From positions 1-5,867 of the forward strand of contig JBAZOY010000110.1 of NCBI GenBank assembly GCA_041648505.1: DNA of 5,867 nucleotides. Reading direction: 5' to 3'. The notes beneath the pieces were generated by a model that was given only the letters and a program-made list of their open reading frames with translations, did not search any database and was not told the DNA's origin. Positions 1 through 5,219 of the stretch are shown here, piece by piece. Every line of letters starts with the position of its first letter. The stretch's first letter is position 1. A program made the translations under genes and the position numbers. Source of the stretch: JBAZOY01 sp041648505. GTDB taxonomy: Bacteria > Desulfobacterota > Syntrophia > Syntrophales > CG2-30-49-12.

Positions 1-744
1 CACCAAGATGGGAGCAAGCATGAATGGGTACCCGGGAGAAAATGGGATCTGATCGTGACGATGGACGATGCAACAAACGAGCATTATTCCATGTTTTTTG
101 TGGACGAGGAAGGAACGGCGAGCAGTTTTCAGGGGGTTCGGGAAGTGATAGTTCAACGGGGTTTGTTCAGCTCTCTGTACACGGACAGGGGAAGCCACTA
201 CTGGTTCACGCCCAAGGAGGGGGGCAAGGTGAGCAAAACACAGCTCACCCAGTTCGGCCGCGCCATTAAACACCTTGGGATTCAGATGATCGCAGCCTAT
301 TCTCCAGAGGCCCGGGGACGCAGCGAGAGGGCTTTTGAGACTCACCAGGGCCGGCTCGTGAAGGAGTTGGCCTTTCATGGGATCACCGATATGGATGCCG
401 CAAACCGATATCTGTCCCAGGAGTATAAACCAAGTTTCAACACCGAGTTTATGCAGCCACCTCCTGAAGAAGGGTCAGCGTTTGTTCCTTGGATCGGGGA
501 GAATCTGGATGACATCCTTTGCGAACAAGAGGAACGAACCGTCAGTGCCGACAACTGTGTCAGTGTGGATTGTTATAAACTGCAAATCCCGCCGAACAAA
601 TATCGTTGCCATTACGTCAGGGTAAGAGTGATGGTCCATCGGTATCGGGATGGTTCTCTTGCCATCTTCCACGGCCCGCGAAAACTGGCCGATTATGACA
701 AACACAGGAAACTCATTGAAGTAACAACTAAAAAGGCGGCGTAA
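1..744 (+). CDS. ISNCY-family DDE transposase, 5'-truncated by window edge
   Basis: The frame is open from base 1, so the ATG at 55 is internal and not the start. It reads from HQDGSKHEWVPG into the integrase-core (rve, RNase H-like) fold that catalyses strand transfer during transposition. Candidate catalytic residues are visible: D in HQDGS (codon 3 of the visible part), D in YTDRGS (bases 184-186) and E in GRSERAFE (bases 325-327). Their order and spacing fit a DDE triad, and the flanking AYSPEARGRSER context is typical of integrase cores. A C-terminal beta-rich segment (about 530-740) follows the core and ends with a Lys-rich tail and TAA. The N-terminal helix-turn-helix region lies left of the window. 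No frameshift or stop is visible, so the copy may be intact. The ISNCY name is from recognition of this sequence style; confidence in 'DDE transposase' is higher than in the exact group. Confidence 0.9.
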   Translation, partial: HQDGSKHEWVPGRKWDLIVTMDDATNEHYSMFFVDEEGTASSFQGVREVIVQRGLFSSLYTDRGSHYWFTPKEGGKVSKTQLTQFGRAIKHLGIQMIAAYSPEARGRSERAFETHQGRLVKELAFHGITDMDAANRYLSQEYKPSFNTEFMQPPPEEGSAFVPWIGENLDDILCEQEERTVSADNCVSVDCYKLQIPPNKYRCHYVRVRVMVHRYRDGSLAIFHGPRKLADYDKHRKLIEVTTKKAA

Positions 745-801
745 CACAACGGAGTTACCCAGAAAAATGATTGAGGAAAGCGTAAGTCCGCCGCTCACCT
801 C

Positions 802-834
802 CTGTTCTCAAAATGAGGTCCTCTGAAAGAACAG
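802..834. repeat. Inverted repeat in the IS 3' untranslated segment
   Basis: CTGTTCT (802-808) is the exact reverse complement of AGAACAG (828-834), and a small CTC/GAG stem lies inside. It sits between the transposase stop and the terminal repeats. It could fold in RNA and limit read-through, but no T-run follows on the plus strand, so it is not called a terminator. Confidence 0.45.
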
Positions 835-840
835 AAAAAG

Positions 841-888
841 CGGACAATTCATTTGCTACGAAACCGGACAAATCTATTTGTTGCTAAC
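841..888 (+). repeat. Subterminal direct repeats at the IS right end
   Basis: CGGACAATTCATTTGCTAC (841-859) and the related copy starting CGGACAAATCTATTTG (865-888, ending TTGCTAAC) align with small gaps. Both begin CGGACAA, contain ATTTG, and end CTAC or CTAAC. Tandem, similar end repeats are expected for transposase-binding sites at an IS terminus, and the outer copy defines the probable tip near 889. The binding role is inferred. Confidence 0.6.
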
Positions 889-911
889 AGATATCATTTT
901 TTTTATTAAAT

Positions 912-968
912 GGATACTTTGTATCCGGATGATGTTCCTGATACATTCATTCTGCATACAAGTTATCC
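912..968. promoter_or_regulatory. Candidate upstream activator sites for the sigma-54 promoter
   Basis: GGATACTTTGTATCC (912-926) is a perfect 6-3-6 dyad. GCATACAAGTTATCC (954-968) is a degenerate version matching it at 10 of 15 positions. A weaker dyad, ATGTTCCTGATACAT (932-946), lies between. The centres are near 919, 939 and 961, so they are about two helical turns apart and roughly 135 to 177 bases upstream of the predicted transcription start. This is the usual position for binding sites of a sigma-54 enhancer-binding protein (NtrC/ZraR class). The dyads are directly visible; the regulator's identity is inference. Confidence 0.45.
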
Positions 969-1069
969 ATAAGCTGCTTGATATAAAATATTAAACCTTT
1001 TTAAAATCCAATCTTGATATCTTATATATTTAAGATGTTATAAATTATTACAATCTTTTTTTTAACCAT

Positions 1070-1085
1070 TGGCACACGTATTGCT
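1070..1085 (+). promoter_or_regulatory. Sigma-54 (RpoN) -24/-12 promoter
   Basis: TGGCACACGTATTGCT matches the sigma-54 consensus TGGCACRNNNNTTGCW at every defined position, with GG at 1071-1072 and GC at 1083-1084 spaced exactly as required. The predicted transcription start is near 1096, about 62 bases before the ATG of the secreted Spy/ZraP-like gene. Such promoters are silent without an ATP-hydrolysing activator bound upstream, which fits the dyads at 912-968. The AT-rich DNA between them, including a dyad at 1019-1036 (ATCTTA-TATATT-TAAGAT), could aid looping. Confidence 0.82.
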
Positions 1086-1157
1086 GTTATAGAGACAAGA
1101 TAGAAACCAAGTTTGTTAGTAGAGTATGCATCAAAAAACAGAATATAAGGAGGCATT

Positions 1158-1610
1158 ATGAAAAAAGGATTTTTGGTAATTTTGGCGATAGCGGCAGTTG
1201 TTGCCTTAAGCGTTACGGCTTATGCAGGCTGGGGAATGATGGGATATGGACCGGGCGGAGGACAGTGCCAGGGAATCAGAGGCGGCGGCTATGGCCCCGG
1301 TTCCGGAAACATGATGGGAAACATCAGCGATGATGAAGCAAAGAAAATTAACGACGAGCGCGACACATTCTTCAAGTCAACCGAAGATTTAAGACAGGAT
1401 ATTTATGCAAAGGAGATGGAATTAAACAGCGAGCTTGCCAAAAAAAATATCGATACTGAAAAAGCTTCAAAGCTCCAGAAGGAGATATCCGAGCTTGAAT
1501 CAAAGTTCGACCAGAAACGGCTTGACCACATGATAAAGATGAAAAAGCTTAACCCTAATTTAGCAAGGGGTTTCGGCGGCGGACGCCCCGGAGTGCCCTG
1601 CGGCAGGTAA
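1158..1610 (+). CDS. Periplasmic Spy/CpxP/ZraP-like stress or metal-response protein
   Basis: The 150-residue product begins with a clear Sec signal peptide: basic MKKG, a hydrophobic core, and AYA|G cleavage after residue 23. A Gly/Met-rich N-terminal stretch (about 24-54) follows, with one Cys at 37. A charged, all-helical middle (about 56-130) begins with ISDDEAKKI at the place where this family carries its LTxxQ-type motif. The tail is Gly-rich, with Cys148 near the end and a lone His at 124. Family members (Spy, CpxP, ZraP, 'heavy-metal resistance' proteins) are periplasmic helical chaperones or metal-binding envelope-stress proteins. Here the paired Cys and abundant Met could bind soft metals, which is inference. 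The start is secured by AAGGAGG at 1147-1153, four bases before ATG. The gene stands alone behind a perfect sigma-54 promoter, as zraP does in E. coli, where ZraSR controls it. The low His content differs from the His-rich E. coli ZraP, so no symbol is assigned. Confidence 0.8.
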   Translation: MKKGFLVILAIAAVVALSVTAYAGWGMMGYGPGGGQCQGIRGGGYGPGSGNMMGNISDDEAKKINDERDTFFKSTEDLRQDIYAKEMELNSELAKKNIDTEKASKLQKEISELESKFDQKRLDHMIKMKKLNPNLARGFGGGRPGVPCGR

Positions 1611-1643
1611 TATCAAGTCAGGAATTTATTATTAACCCCTCCG

Positions 1644-1754
1644 TCACGGATTTGATGTTTTAAAAAGAAAATATAGAAAGCGTAAATGACCGGCTGCCTT
1701 GCAAGTCATTACCCCCTTGGCATCCGGTCATCCGCATCTTTTCAATATCCGTGA
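1644..1754. repeat. Nested inverted repeats, candidate structured RNA or bidirectional terminator
   Basis: The outer arms TCACGGAT (1644-1651) and ATCCGTGA (1747-1754) are exact reverse complements. Inside them, ATGACCGG (1686-1693) and CCGGTCAT (1724-1731) are also exact, and this stem extends across a 2x2 internal loop through GCC (1696-1698) with GGC (1719-1721). A competing stem is possible between AATGAC (1685-1690) and GTCATT (1705-1710), which would disrupt the larger one. CTTGCAAG (1698-1705) is itself a palindrome. The segment follows the secreted-protein stop by 34 bases. It could terminate transcription, be a mobile repeat or encode a structured RNA; the poor T-run makes a simple Rho-independent terminator doubtful. 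Confidence 0.5.
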
Positions 1755-1930
1755 TTTAATATACTTGCGCCGGAGGAACCTTTACTGAAAAGAATCATGT
1801 AGAGCATTAACAGGTAAAGGACTACGGCAGACACAGCAAAAAGCTTGAAGTAGTAACCCAATGGCGCAAGAATTACTACCGTCCCAAATTCCGATATTGA
1901 TTTCGGGTGAGGAGTCGTTTAAGCGGTCAT
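1742..1930 (-). other. Interrupted hydrophobic minus-strand reading frame, possible decayed small membrane protein
   Basis: Reading the minus strand from an ATG at 1930-1928 gives M-T-A, then a TAA stop (1921-1919), then 58 uninterrupted codons to a TGA at 1744-1742. After the TAA, the frame reads through TTPHPKSISEFG into a long hydrophobic run (VVILAPLGYYFKLFAVSAVV then LYLLMLYMILF), followed by SKGSSG and a short tail. That could be one long or two short membrane segments. Only a weak GAG precedes the ATG. It may be a broken small gene, part of a repeated element, or chance; I do not recognise the protein. It converges on the secreted-protein gene, with the nested inverted repeats lying between and partly over its 3' end. 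Confidence 0.2.
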
Positions 1931-2115
1931 TGTCTCAAAAATCAGGTTTTCAGTGCGATACCACTGTCCCTCAGAAGCTCGATTTTTTATTCTGCTTCAA
2001 ATCAGCAATAAAACCCAATTTTCAGGCACATCTCTCCTCTCCATTGTTCCGCCACAACAAACAAGTTGCCCAAGGCATTGACGTTGACTTAAGATTACAG
2101 CATAAGGATAAAAAT

Positions 2116-3066
2116 ATGAGCAAAAAAAAGACGTTTTTTATGACAACCTGTTGTTGTTTTCTGGCTTTATTTCTTGTTGTTGCCGCCTCAGGCTGCGGCC
2201 TTTTCATAAAAACAATTCCGAAAGGTGAAATTATGGGAAAGGCGCCTGAGGATAAATATATAATGATAGACGATGTAAATTATCATTACCTGGAATATCC
2301 CGGAACCGGGCGGGATATTTTTCTTTTGCACGGTTTAGCTTCTTCGGCATATACTTGGGAGAAAGTTATTCCATATCTGACCGGGCAGGGATATCATGTC
2401 TGGGCGCTTGACATGAAAGGATTCGGCTGGTCGGATAAGCCGGAAGATGCAAAATACGACACCGTTACGCTCATGCAGGAAGTGAACAAGTGGATGGAGG
2501 CTATGGGGCTCAAGGATGTTGTTTTTGTCGGCAACTCTTTGGGGGGCGCAATCGCTGTTCTCATGGCTCTTGAACATCCCGACAAAACAGAACGGATTGT
2601 CCTGATCGATTCGGCAGGATACCCGATAAAAAAGCCTTTTATTATAAGAATGGCAAAAATGCCGCTTGCCGGGGAGATCACAAAACTTTTCTTCGGGCGA
2701 TGGGTTGTCGAAAGAACTCTGGAAGAGGTTATGTTCAATGATGATAAGGTCACCGAAGAACAGATAGATGCGTATTATGAAAGAATGTCCACCGAAAACG
2801 CCCTGGATGCTCAGGTCGCGCTTGCCAGATCGATTGATTTTGAGGCTATGAGCGTCTATACAAGAAGAATTCCTGAGATTAAAAACCGCACCGTTATCAT
2901 ATGGGGAGAAAACGACGAATGGATTCCTCTGGAATCGGGATATAAATTCAGAAAAGACCTTTCAAATTCAACGCTTGTAATATTACCTGAATGCGGGCAT
3001 ATTCCACAGGAGGAAAAACCCGAACTTACGGCTAAAAGCATTATAGATTTTATTGAGAAAAGGTAA
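2116..3066 (+). CDS. Alpha/beta-fold hydrolase, probable membrane-anchored lipoprotein
   Basis: The 316-residue product carries an N-terminal export signal: MSKKK, then a hydrophobic segment ending AASGC with Cys27 as the likely lipidated residue. The -3 position is Ala, so the lipobox is slightly off consensus. The mature part is a single alpha/beta-hydrolase domain. It shows the oxyanion HG motif in FLLHGLASS, the nucleophile elbow GNSLGG with Ser141, an acid Asp267 in WGENDEW, and the catalytic His295 in ECGHIPQ. These give a complete Ser-Asp-His triad typical of esterases, lipases and related C-C or ester hydrolases. The substrate cannot be read from sequence. The cap region (about 165-235) is helical. 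The start at 2116 is chosen because AAGGA at 2104-2108 is well spaced and the signal peptide starts directly there; the open frame back to 1861 is not protein-like. It overlaps no neighbour and is followed after 5 bases by the YqeY-family gene, so the two are probably cotranscribed. Confidence 0.85.
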   Translation: MSKKKTFFMTTCCCFLALFLVVAASGCGLFIKTIPKGEIMGKAPEDKYIMIDDVNYHYLEYPGTGRDIFLLHGLASSAYTWEKVIPYLTGQGYHVWALDMKGFGWSDKPEDAKYDTVTLMQEVNKWMEAMGLKDVVFVGNSLGGAIAVLMALEHPDKTERIVLIDSAGYPIKKPFIIRMAKMPLAGEITKLFFGRWVVERTLEEVMFNDDKVTEEQIDAYYERMSTENALDAQVALARSIDFEAMSVYTRRIPEIKNRTVIIWGENDEWIPLESGYKFRKDLSNSTLVILPECGHIPQEEKPELTAKSIIDFIEKR

Positions 3067-3071
3067 ATGAT

Positions 3072-3563
3072 ATGGATGAGAAATACTACGGGTGGAGCAA
3101 GGAACTTGGAATTTCTCTGCTTGATAAGCTGAAGGCTGATTTGAAATCGGCGATGCTGAAAAAAGACGAGCTGGTCAGAAATACGGTCCGGCAGATCATG
3201 TCGGAATATCCGAAGCTGACGGTTCCCCTGACACTTGAGAGCGGGAAAAAATCGTTCAGGCTGAAAAAGGGCGAAGAAATTACGGACGATGATATTCTCG
3301 GAATTATAAGAGGCCTTGTAAAATCGGAAAAAACCGTTCTTGAGCTTACAAAAAAAGAGACTTCAGGATATCTTGAAATACTGTCGACATATCTTCCTCA
3401 GATGGCGGACAGGGAAGAGATTGAAGCGTGGATAAAGGTGAGCATAGATTTTTCACAGTACAAAAATTCGATGCAGGCTATGGGAACCGTAATGAAACAT
3501 TTCGGAAAACTGGCCGACGGGAATCTCGTCAAGGAGATTTTGGGGAATATCGATAAAAAATAA
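3072..3563 (+). CDS. yqeY: GatB/YqeY-family protein
   Basis: The 163-residue protein matches the YqeY family across its length. Helical LLDKLKADLKSAMLKKDELV near the N-terminus opens the domain. The central ITDDDILGIIRGLVKSEKTV is followed by GYLEILSTYLPQM, and the C-terminal MGTVMKHFGKLADGNLVKEI is the family's characteristic ending. YqeY resembles the tail domain of GatB, the amidotransferase subunit that reads tRNA, and is thought to bind RNA or tRNA; its precise role is unsettled. It is about 15 residues longer than the usual roughly 148, through an N-terminal MDEKYYGWSKELG segment. The start at 3072 has AGG at 3061-3063, eight bases upstream, inside the end of the hydrolase gene, implying coupled translation. 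No clear terminator follows; the next recognisable sequence is the mod remnant from about 3607. Confidence 0.88.
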   Translation: MDEKYYGWSKELGISLLDKLKADLKSAMLKKDELVRNTVRQIMSEYPKLTVPLTLESGKKSFRLKKGEEITDDDILGIIRGLVKSEKTVLELTKKETSGYLEILSTYLPQMADREEIEAWIKVSIDFSQYKNSMQAMGTVMKHFGKLADGNLVKEILGNIDKK

Positions 3564-3606
3564 TGATTATTCAACATAAACGCATAATTTCATGGGTGTT
3601 GTCCCT

Positions 3607-3882
3607 TCCTTATTCCAGGTTTTCATTGATTGAGGCCTTGATTTGACTCTACCAATTGCAAAAGAAACCATCGACGGCAAGACGGTCTTTCTTGTGGATA
3701 CCAATGCCCTGATGGCCTGTTTTGACTCAGGCATTACCGAGGAACTGGTTAAGAAACTGGCCAAACGCAAGCCCCTTCGTGCGGTTTTCCGTGATGACGC
3801 CTTTGGCAGTGACAGCGTCAAGATCAATGTGGAACAGATATTCAAGCTTCTGTCACCTGGAACGGAAGTAAAGTCAATTTAA
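3607..3882 (+). pseudogene. mod: C-terminal remnant of type III DNA adenine methyltransferase (Mod)
   Basis: The frame reads SLFQVFID, then a TGA stop (3631-3633), then GLDLTLPIAKETIDGKTVFL and on through NALMACFD, ITEELVKKLAKRKPLRAVFRD and DSVKINVEQIFKLLSP to a TAA at 3880-3882. This matches the extreme C-terminus of type III R-M Mod proteins, where the family reads LLFQVLLDWGLDLTLPI; the TGA therefore replaces the expected Trp codon TGG. The DPPY and FxGxG catalytic motifs and the target-recognition domain are absent, since the YqeY-family gene ends only 44 bases upstream. About 80 residues of a protein normally over 600 remain. A TTG at 3643 preceded by GAGG (3632-3635) might still allow translation of a short peptide. 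The 5' boundary of homology (about 3607) is approximate. The stop at 3880-3882 overlaps the ribosome-binding site of the nuclease gene, preserving the old operon junction. Confidence 0.85.
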
Positions 3883-3892
3883 GGGGTGCGGT

Positions 3893-5116
3893 ATGAACCA
3901 CGAAGATTTAACCACGAAACACACGAAAAAGGCGGATGAACGTTCTCTTCTTGATCGTGTCGTCCTGATTTTAGAGCAGGCTCGCGCCAATGTGGTCAGG
4001 GTGGTCAACAGCAGTATGGTGACGGCCTACTGGCTGATCGGACGAGAAATAGTATTGGAGTTACAATCAGGTGATGAACGGGCGGAGTATGGCAAGCAGG
4101 TTATTGAAACCCTTTCCAAACAGCTTACCCAGCGGTATGGCAGCGGTTACTCTGTTACTAATTTGCAGTATTTTAGAAAGTTTTATCAGGCATATACCGC
4201 ACGATCCCCAATTGCACACCCGGTGGGCGCAGAATCTTCCATTGTGAATAGTTCCATAGAGATTTCACGCCCAATGGGTGCTGAATTGACTATTTCAGGG
4301 AAAAAACATCCAACGGGTAGCGAATCCATTCAGAGTTTCTCACCGCAGCTTTCCTGGTCCCACTATCGAGCACTTATGCGGGTTGCCAAACCGGATGCCC
4401 GTGATTTCTATGAGCGTGAGGCTATTGAAGGCGGATGGGACAAACGGTCGCTGGAGCGGCAGATTCATTCGCACTTTTACGAACGGATGCTGGTAAGCCA
4501 GCGCCCGCAGCAGATGGCTGAATCTGCACGTCGGGAAGTTGCGCCTCGCAAGGAAGGAATCGAGTCCTTGAAGAATCCGTATGTCCTGGAGTTCCTGGGG
4601 CTTCCGGAAGTGTCCTTGTTGCATGAAATGCAGTTTGAATCGGCAATCATCACTCACCTGCAAACCTTCCTCCTAGAGCTTGGCAAGGGATTTGCTTTTG
4701 TGGCTCGTCAGAAACGCATGCGTTTTGAGGATACCGACCTCTATATTGATCTGGTGTTTTATAACTGTATCCTCAAATGCTATCTGCTGATCGACCTCAA
4801 AATAGGAGAGATATCGCACAAGGATGTGGGACAGATGGATGGCTATGTCCGCATGTTTGACGATTTATACACCGCCAAAGACGACAATCCCACCATTGGC
4901 CTTATCCTCTGTGCAGAAAAGAATGAAGCTGTGGCGAAGTATTCCGTTCTGAATGACCGCAAGCAGATTTTCGCATCGAAGTACATGCTTTACCTGCCGA
5001 CCGAAAAGGAATTAGCACTGGAGCTGGAGCGAGAACGGCGGCTGATTGAAGCGCATCTGGCCGAACAGAAACAACTCACCCTATCCGATAGGAACGATAA
5101 TATAAATGCAGAATAA
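3893..5116 (+). CDS. yhcG: YhcG/DUF1016 PD-(D/E)XK nuclease
   Basis: This 407-residue protein has the two-domain layout of YhcG-type nucleases. The N-terminal DUF1016 helical domain (about 18-200) carries TAYWLIGREIV, YGKQVIETLSKQL and GYSVTNLQYFRKFY, then SWSHYRALMRV and AREFY-like sequence. The C-terminal nuclease domain (about 225-360) shows Glu249 in MQFES, Asp286 in LYIDLVFY, Asp301-Leu-Lys303 in LIDLKIG, and the downstream GQMDGYV. This is a complete PD-(D/E)XK metal-dependent active site. A charged coil ends the protein. Family members accompany R-M and other defence loci; their exact role is not settled. AAGGGG (3881-3886) gives a good ribosome-binding site, only 10 bases after the mod stop, so it was coupled to mod. 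Oddities are a first ~15 residues encoded by an ACCACGAA repeat and a linker (104-150) expanded by three PxGxE-like units, which help explain its length above the usual 330-375. Confidence 0.9.
   Translation: MNHEDLTTKHTKKADERSLLDRVVLILEQARANVVRVVNSSMVTAYWLIGREIVLELQSGDERAEYGKQVIETLSKQLTQRYGSGYSVTNLQYFRKFYQAYTARSPIAHPVGAESSIVNSSIEISRPMGAELTISGKKHPTGSESIQSFSPQLSWSHYRALMRVAKPDARDFYEREAIEGGWDKRSLERQIHSHFYERMLVSQRPQQMAESARREVAPRKEGIESLKNPYVLEFLGLPEVSLLHEMQFESAIITHLQTFLLELGKGFAFVARQKRMRFEDTDLYIDLVFYNCILKCYLLIDLKIGEISHKDVGQMDGYVRMFDDLYTAKDDNPTIGLILCAEKNEAVAKYSVLNDRKQIFASKYMLYLPTEKELALELERERRLIEAHLAEQKQLTLSDRNDNINAE
3896..3930 (+). repeat. AACCACGAA short repeat inside the yhcG 5' end
   Basis: AACCACGAA occurs at 3896-3904 and 3910-3918, and a third relative, ACACACGAAA, follows at about 3919-3928. 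The array starts directly after the ATG and is translated as NHEDLTTKHTKK, which does not belong to the DUF1016 domain that begins near residue 18. It looks like a small interspersed repeat that has been captured as coding sequence. Genome copy number is not visible here. Confidence 0.5.
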
Positions 5117-5141
5117 AAGATAATCAGACAACCAGCCAAAA

Positions 5142-5160
5142 CTCCATCTGCCCGGTGGAG
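5142..5160 (+). promoter_or_regulatory. Hairpin covering a ribosome-binding site ahead of res
   Basis: CTCCATC (5142-5148) pairs with GGTGGAG (5154-5160), with one T-G wobble and a five-base TGCCC loop. The 3' arm GGTGGAG is a strong Shine-Dalgarno sequence eight bases before the ATG at 5169. Folding would hide that site, so the element could tune translation of the leader ORF and, by coupling, of res. There is no T-run, so it is not a terminator. Confidence 0.45.
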
Positions 5161-5168
5161 AATTTGCA

Positions 5169-5219
5169 ATGGCAACACAAAACATAAAGCGTCTACGGAA
5201 ATATCGAGGCACTCAATGA
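5169..5219 (+). CDS. Putative 16-codon leader ORF overlapping the res start
   Basis: The frame encodes MATQNIKRLRKYRGTQ and stops at a TGA (5217-5219) that overlaps the res start as ATGA. GGTGGAG at 5154-5160 is a better ribosome-binding site than most in the window. The peptide is basic and resembles nothing I recognise. Its value may be as a ribosome-delivery device (translational coupling) and not as a product. It could also be fortuitous, because short frames are common; the strong Shine-Dalgarno plus exact stop/start overlap raise it above background. Confidence 0.3.
   Translation: MATQNIKRLRKYRGTQ

Larger units (their letters stand above)
1..889 (+). mobile_element. Right-hand part of an ISNCY-type insertion sequence
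   Basis: The element comprises the transposase reading frame that enters from the left edge, about 95 bases after its stop, and a terminal region with two related CGGACA-containing repeats. The right tip is placed at about 889 because the sequence reads GCTAACA there, giving an outward-facing CA (TGTTAGC on the other strand), and because base composition becomes strongly AT-rich immediately beyond. The left end and any target-site duplication are outside the window, so the exact tip is inferred. The family assignment rests on the transposase. Confidence 0.75.
1611..2115. other. 505-base intergenic stretch without a convincing plus-strand gene
   Basis: This stretch separates the secreted protein from the hydrolase operon. 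It contains nested inverted repeats (1644-1754) and an interrupted hydrophobic reading frame on the minus strand (1742-1930). The plus strand is open in the hydrolase frame from 1861. However, those 85 codons read as low-quality protein, have no usable ribosome-binding site at 1861, and precede a proper signal peptide with its own ribosome-binding site, so they are treated as non-coding. No strong sigma-70 promoter or terminator is evident. Confidence 0.6.

Noticed and set aside
55..744. Transposase starting at the ATG at 55
   Set aside because: The frame is open and clearly homologous from base 1 (HQDGSKHEWVPG includes a candidate catalytic Asp), so the true start is left of the window.
1611..1680. 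Terminator directly after the ZraP-like gene (TCCG-TCA-CGGA with following T-rich DNA)
   Set aside because: The stem is only four pairs and the T-rich stretch is interrupted; the larger nested repeats downstream are the better candidate.
2078..2113. TTGACG/TTGACT boxes with CATAAG or GATAAA as a sigma-70 promoter for the hydrolase
   Set aside because: The -10 matches are only 4 of 6 and overlap the ribosome-binding site, which would leave almost no leader; too weak to call.
1861..2115. N-terminal extension of the hydrolase back to an ATG at 1861
   Set aside because: These codons do not resemble folded protein, no ribosome-binding site precedes 1861, and a signal peptide with a well-spaced AAGGA begins at 2116.
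3631..3633. Selenocysteine or read-through recoding of the TGA in mod
   Set aside because: The expected residue is Trp, no hairpin typical of recoding follows, and the gene is already missing its catalytic part, so simple decay is the better explanation.
3567..3845. Minus-strand frame across the mod remnant
   Set aside because: The opposite strand is clearly Mod-like; this frame is a shadow, apart from an unexplained short tail at its left end mentioned in the junction finding.
5142..5160. Rho-independent terminator between yhcG and res
   Set aside because: The short hairpin has no downstream T-run, and its 3' arm is a ribosome-binding site.
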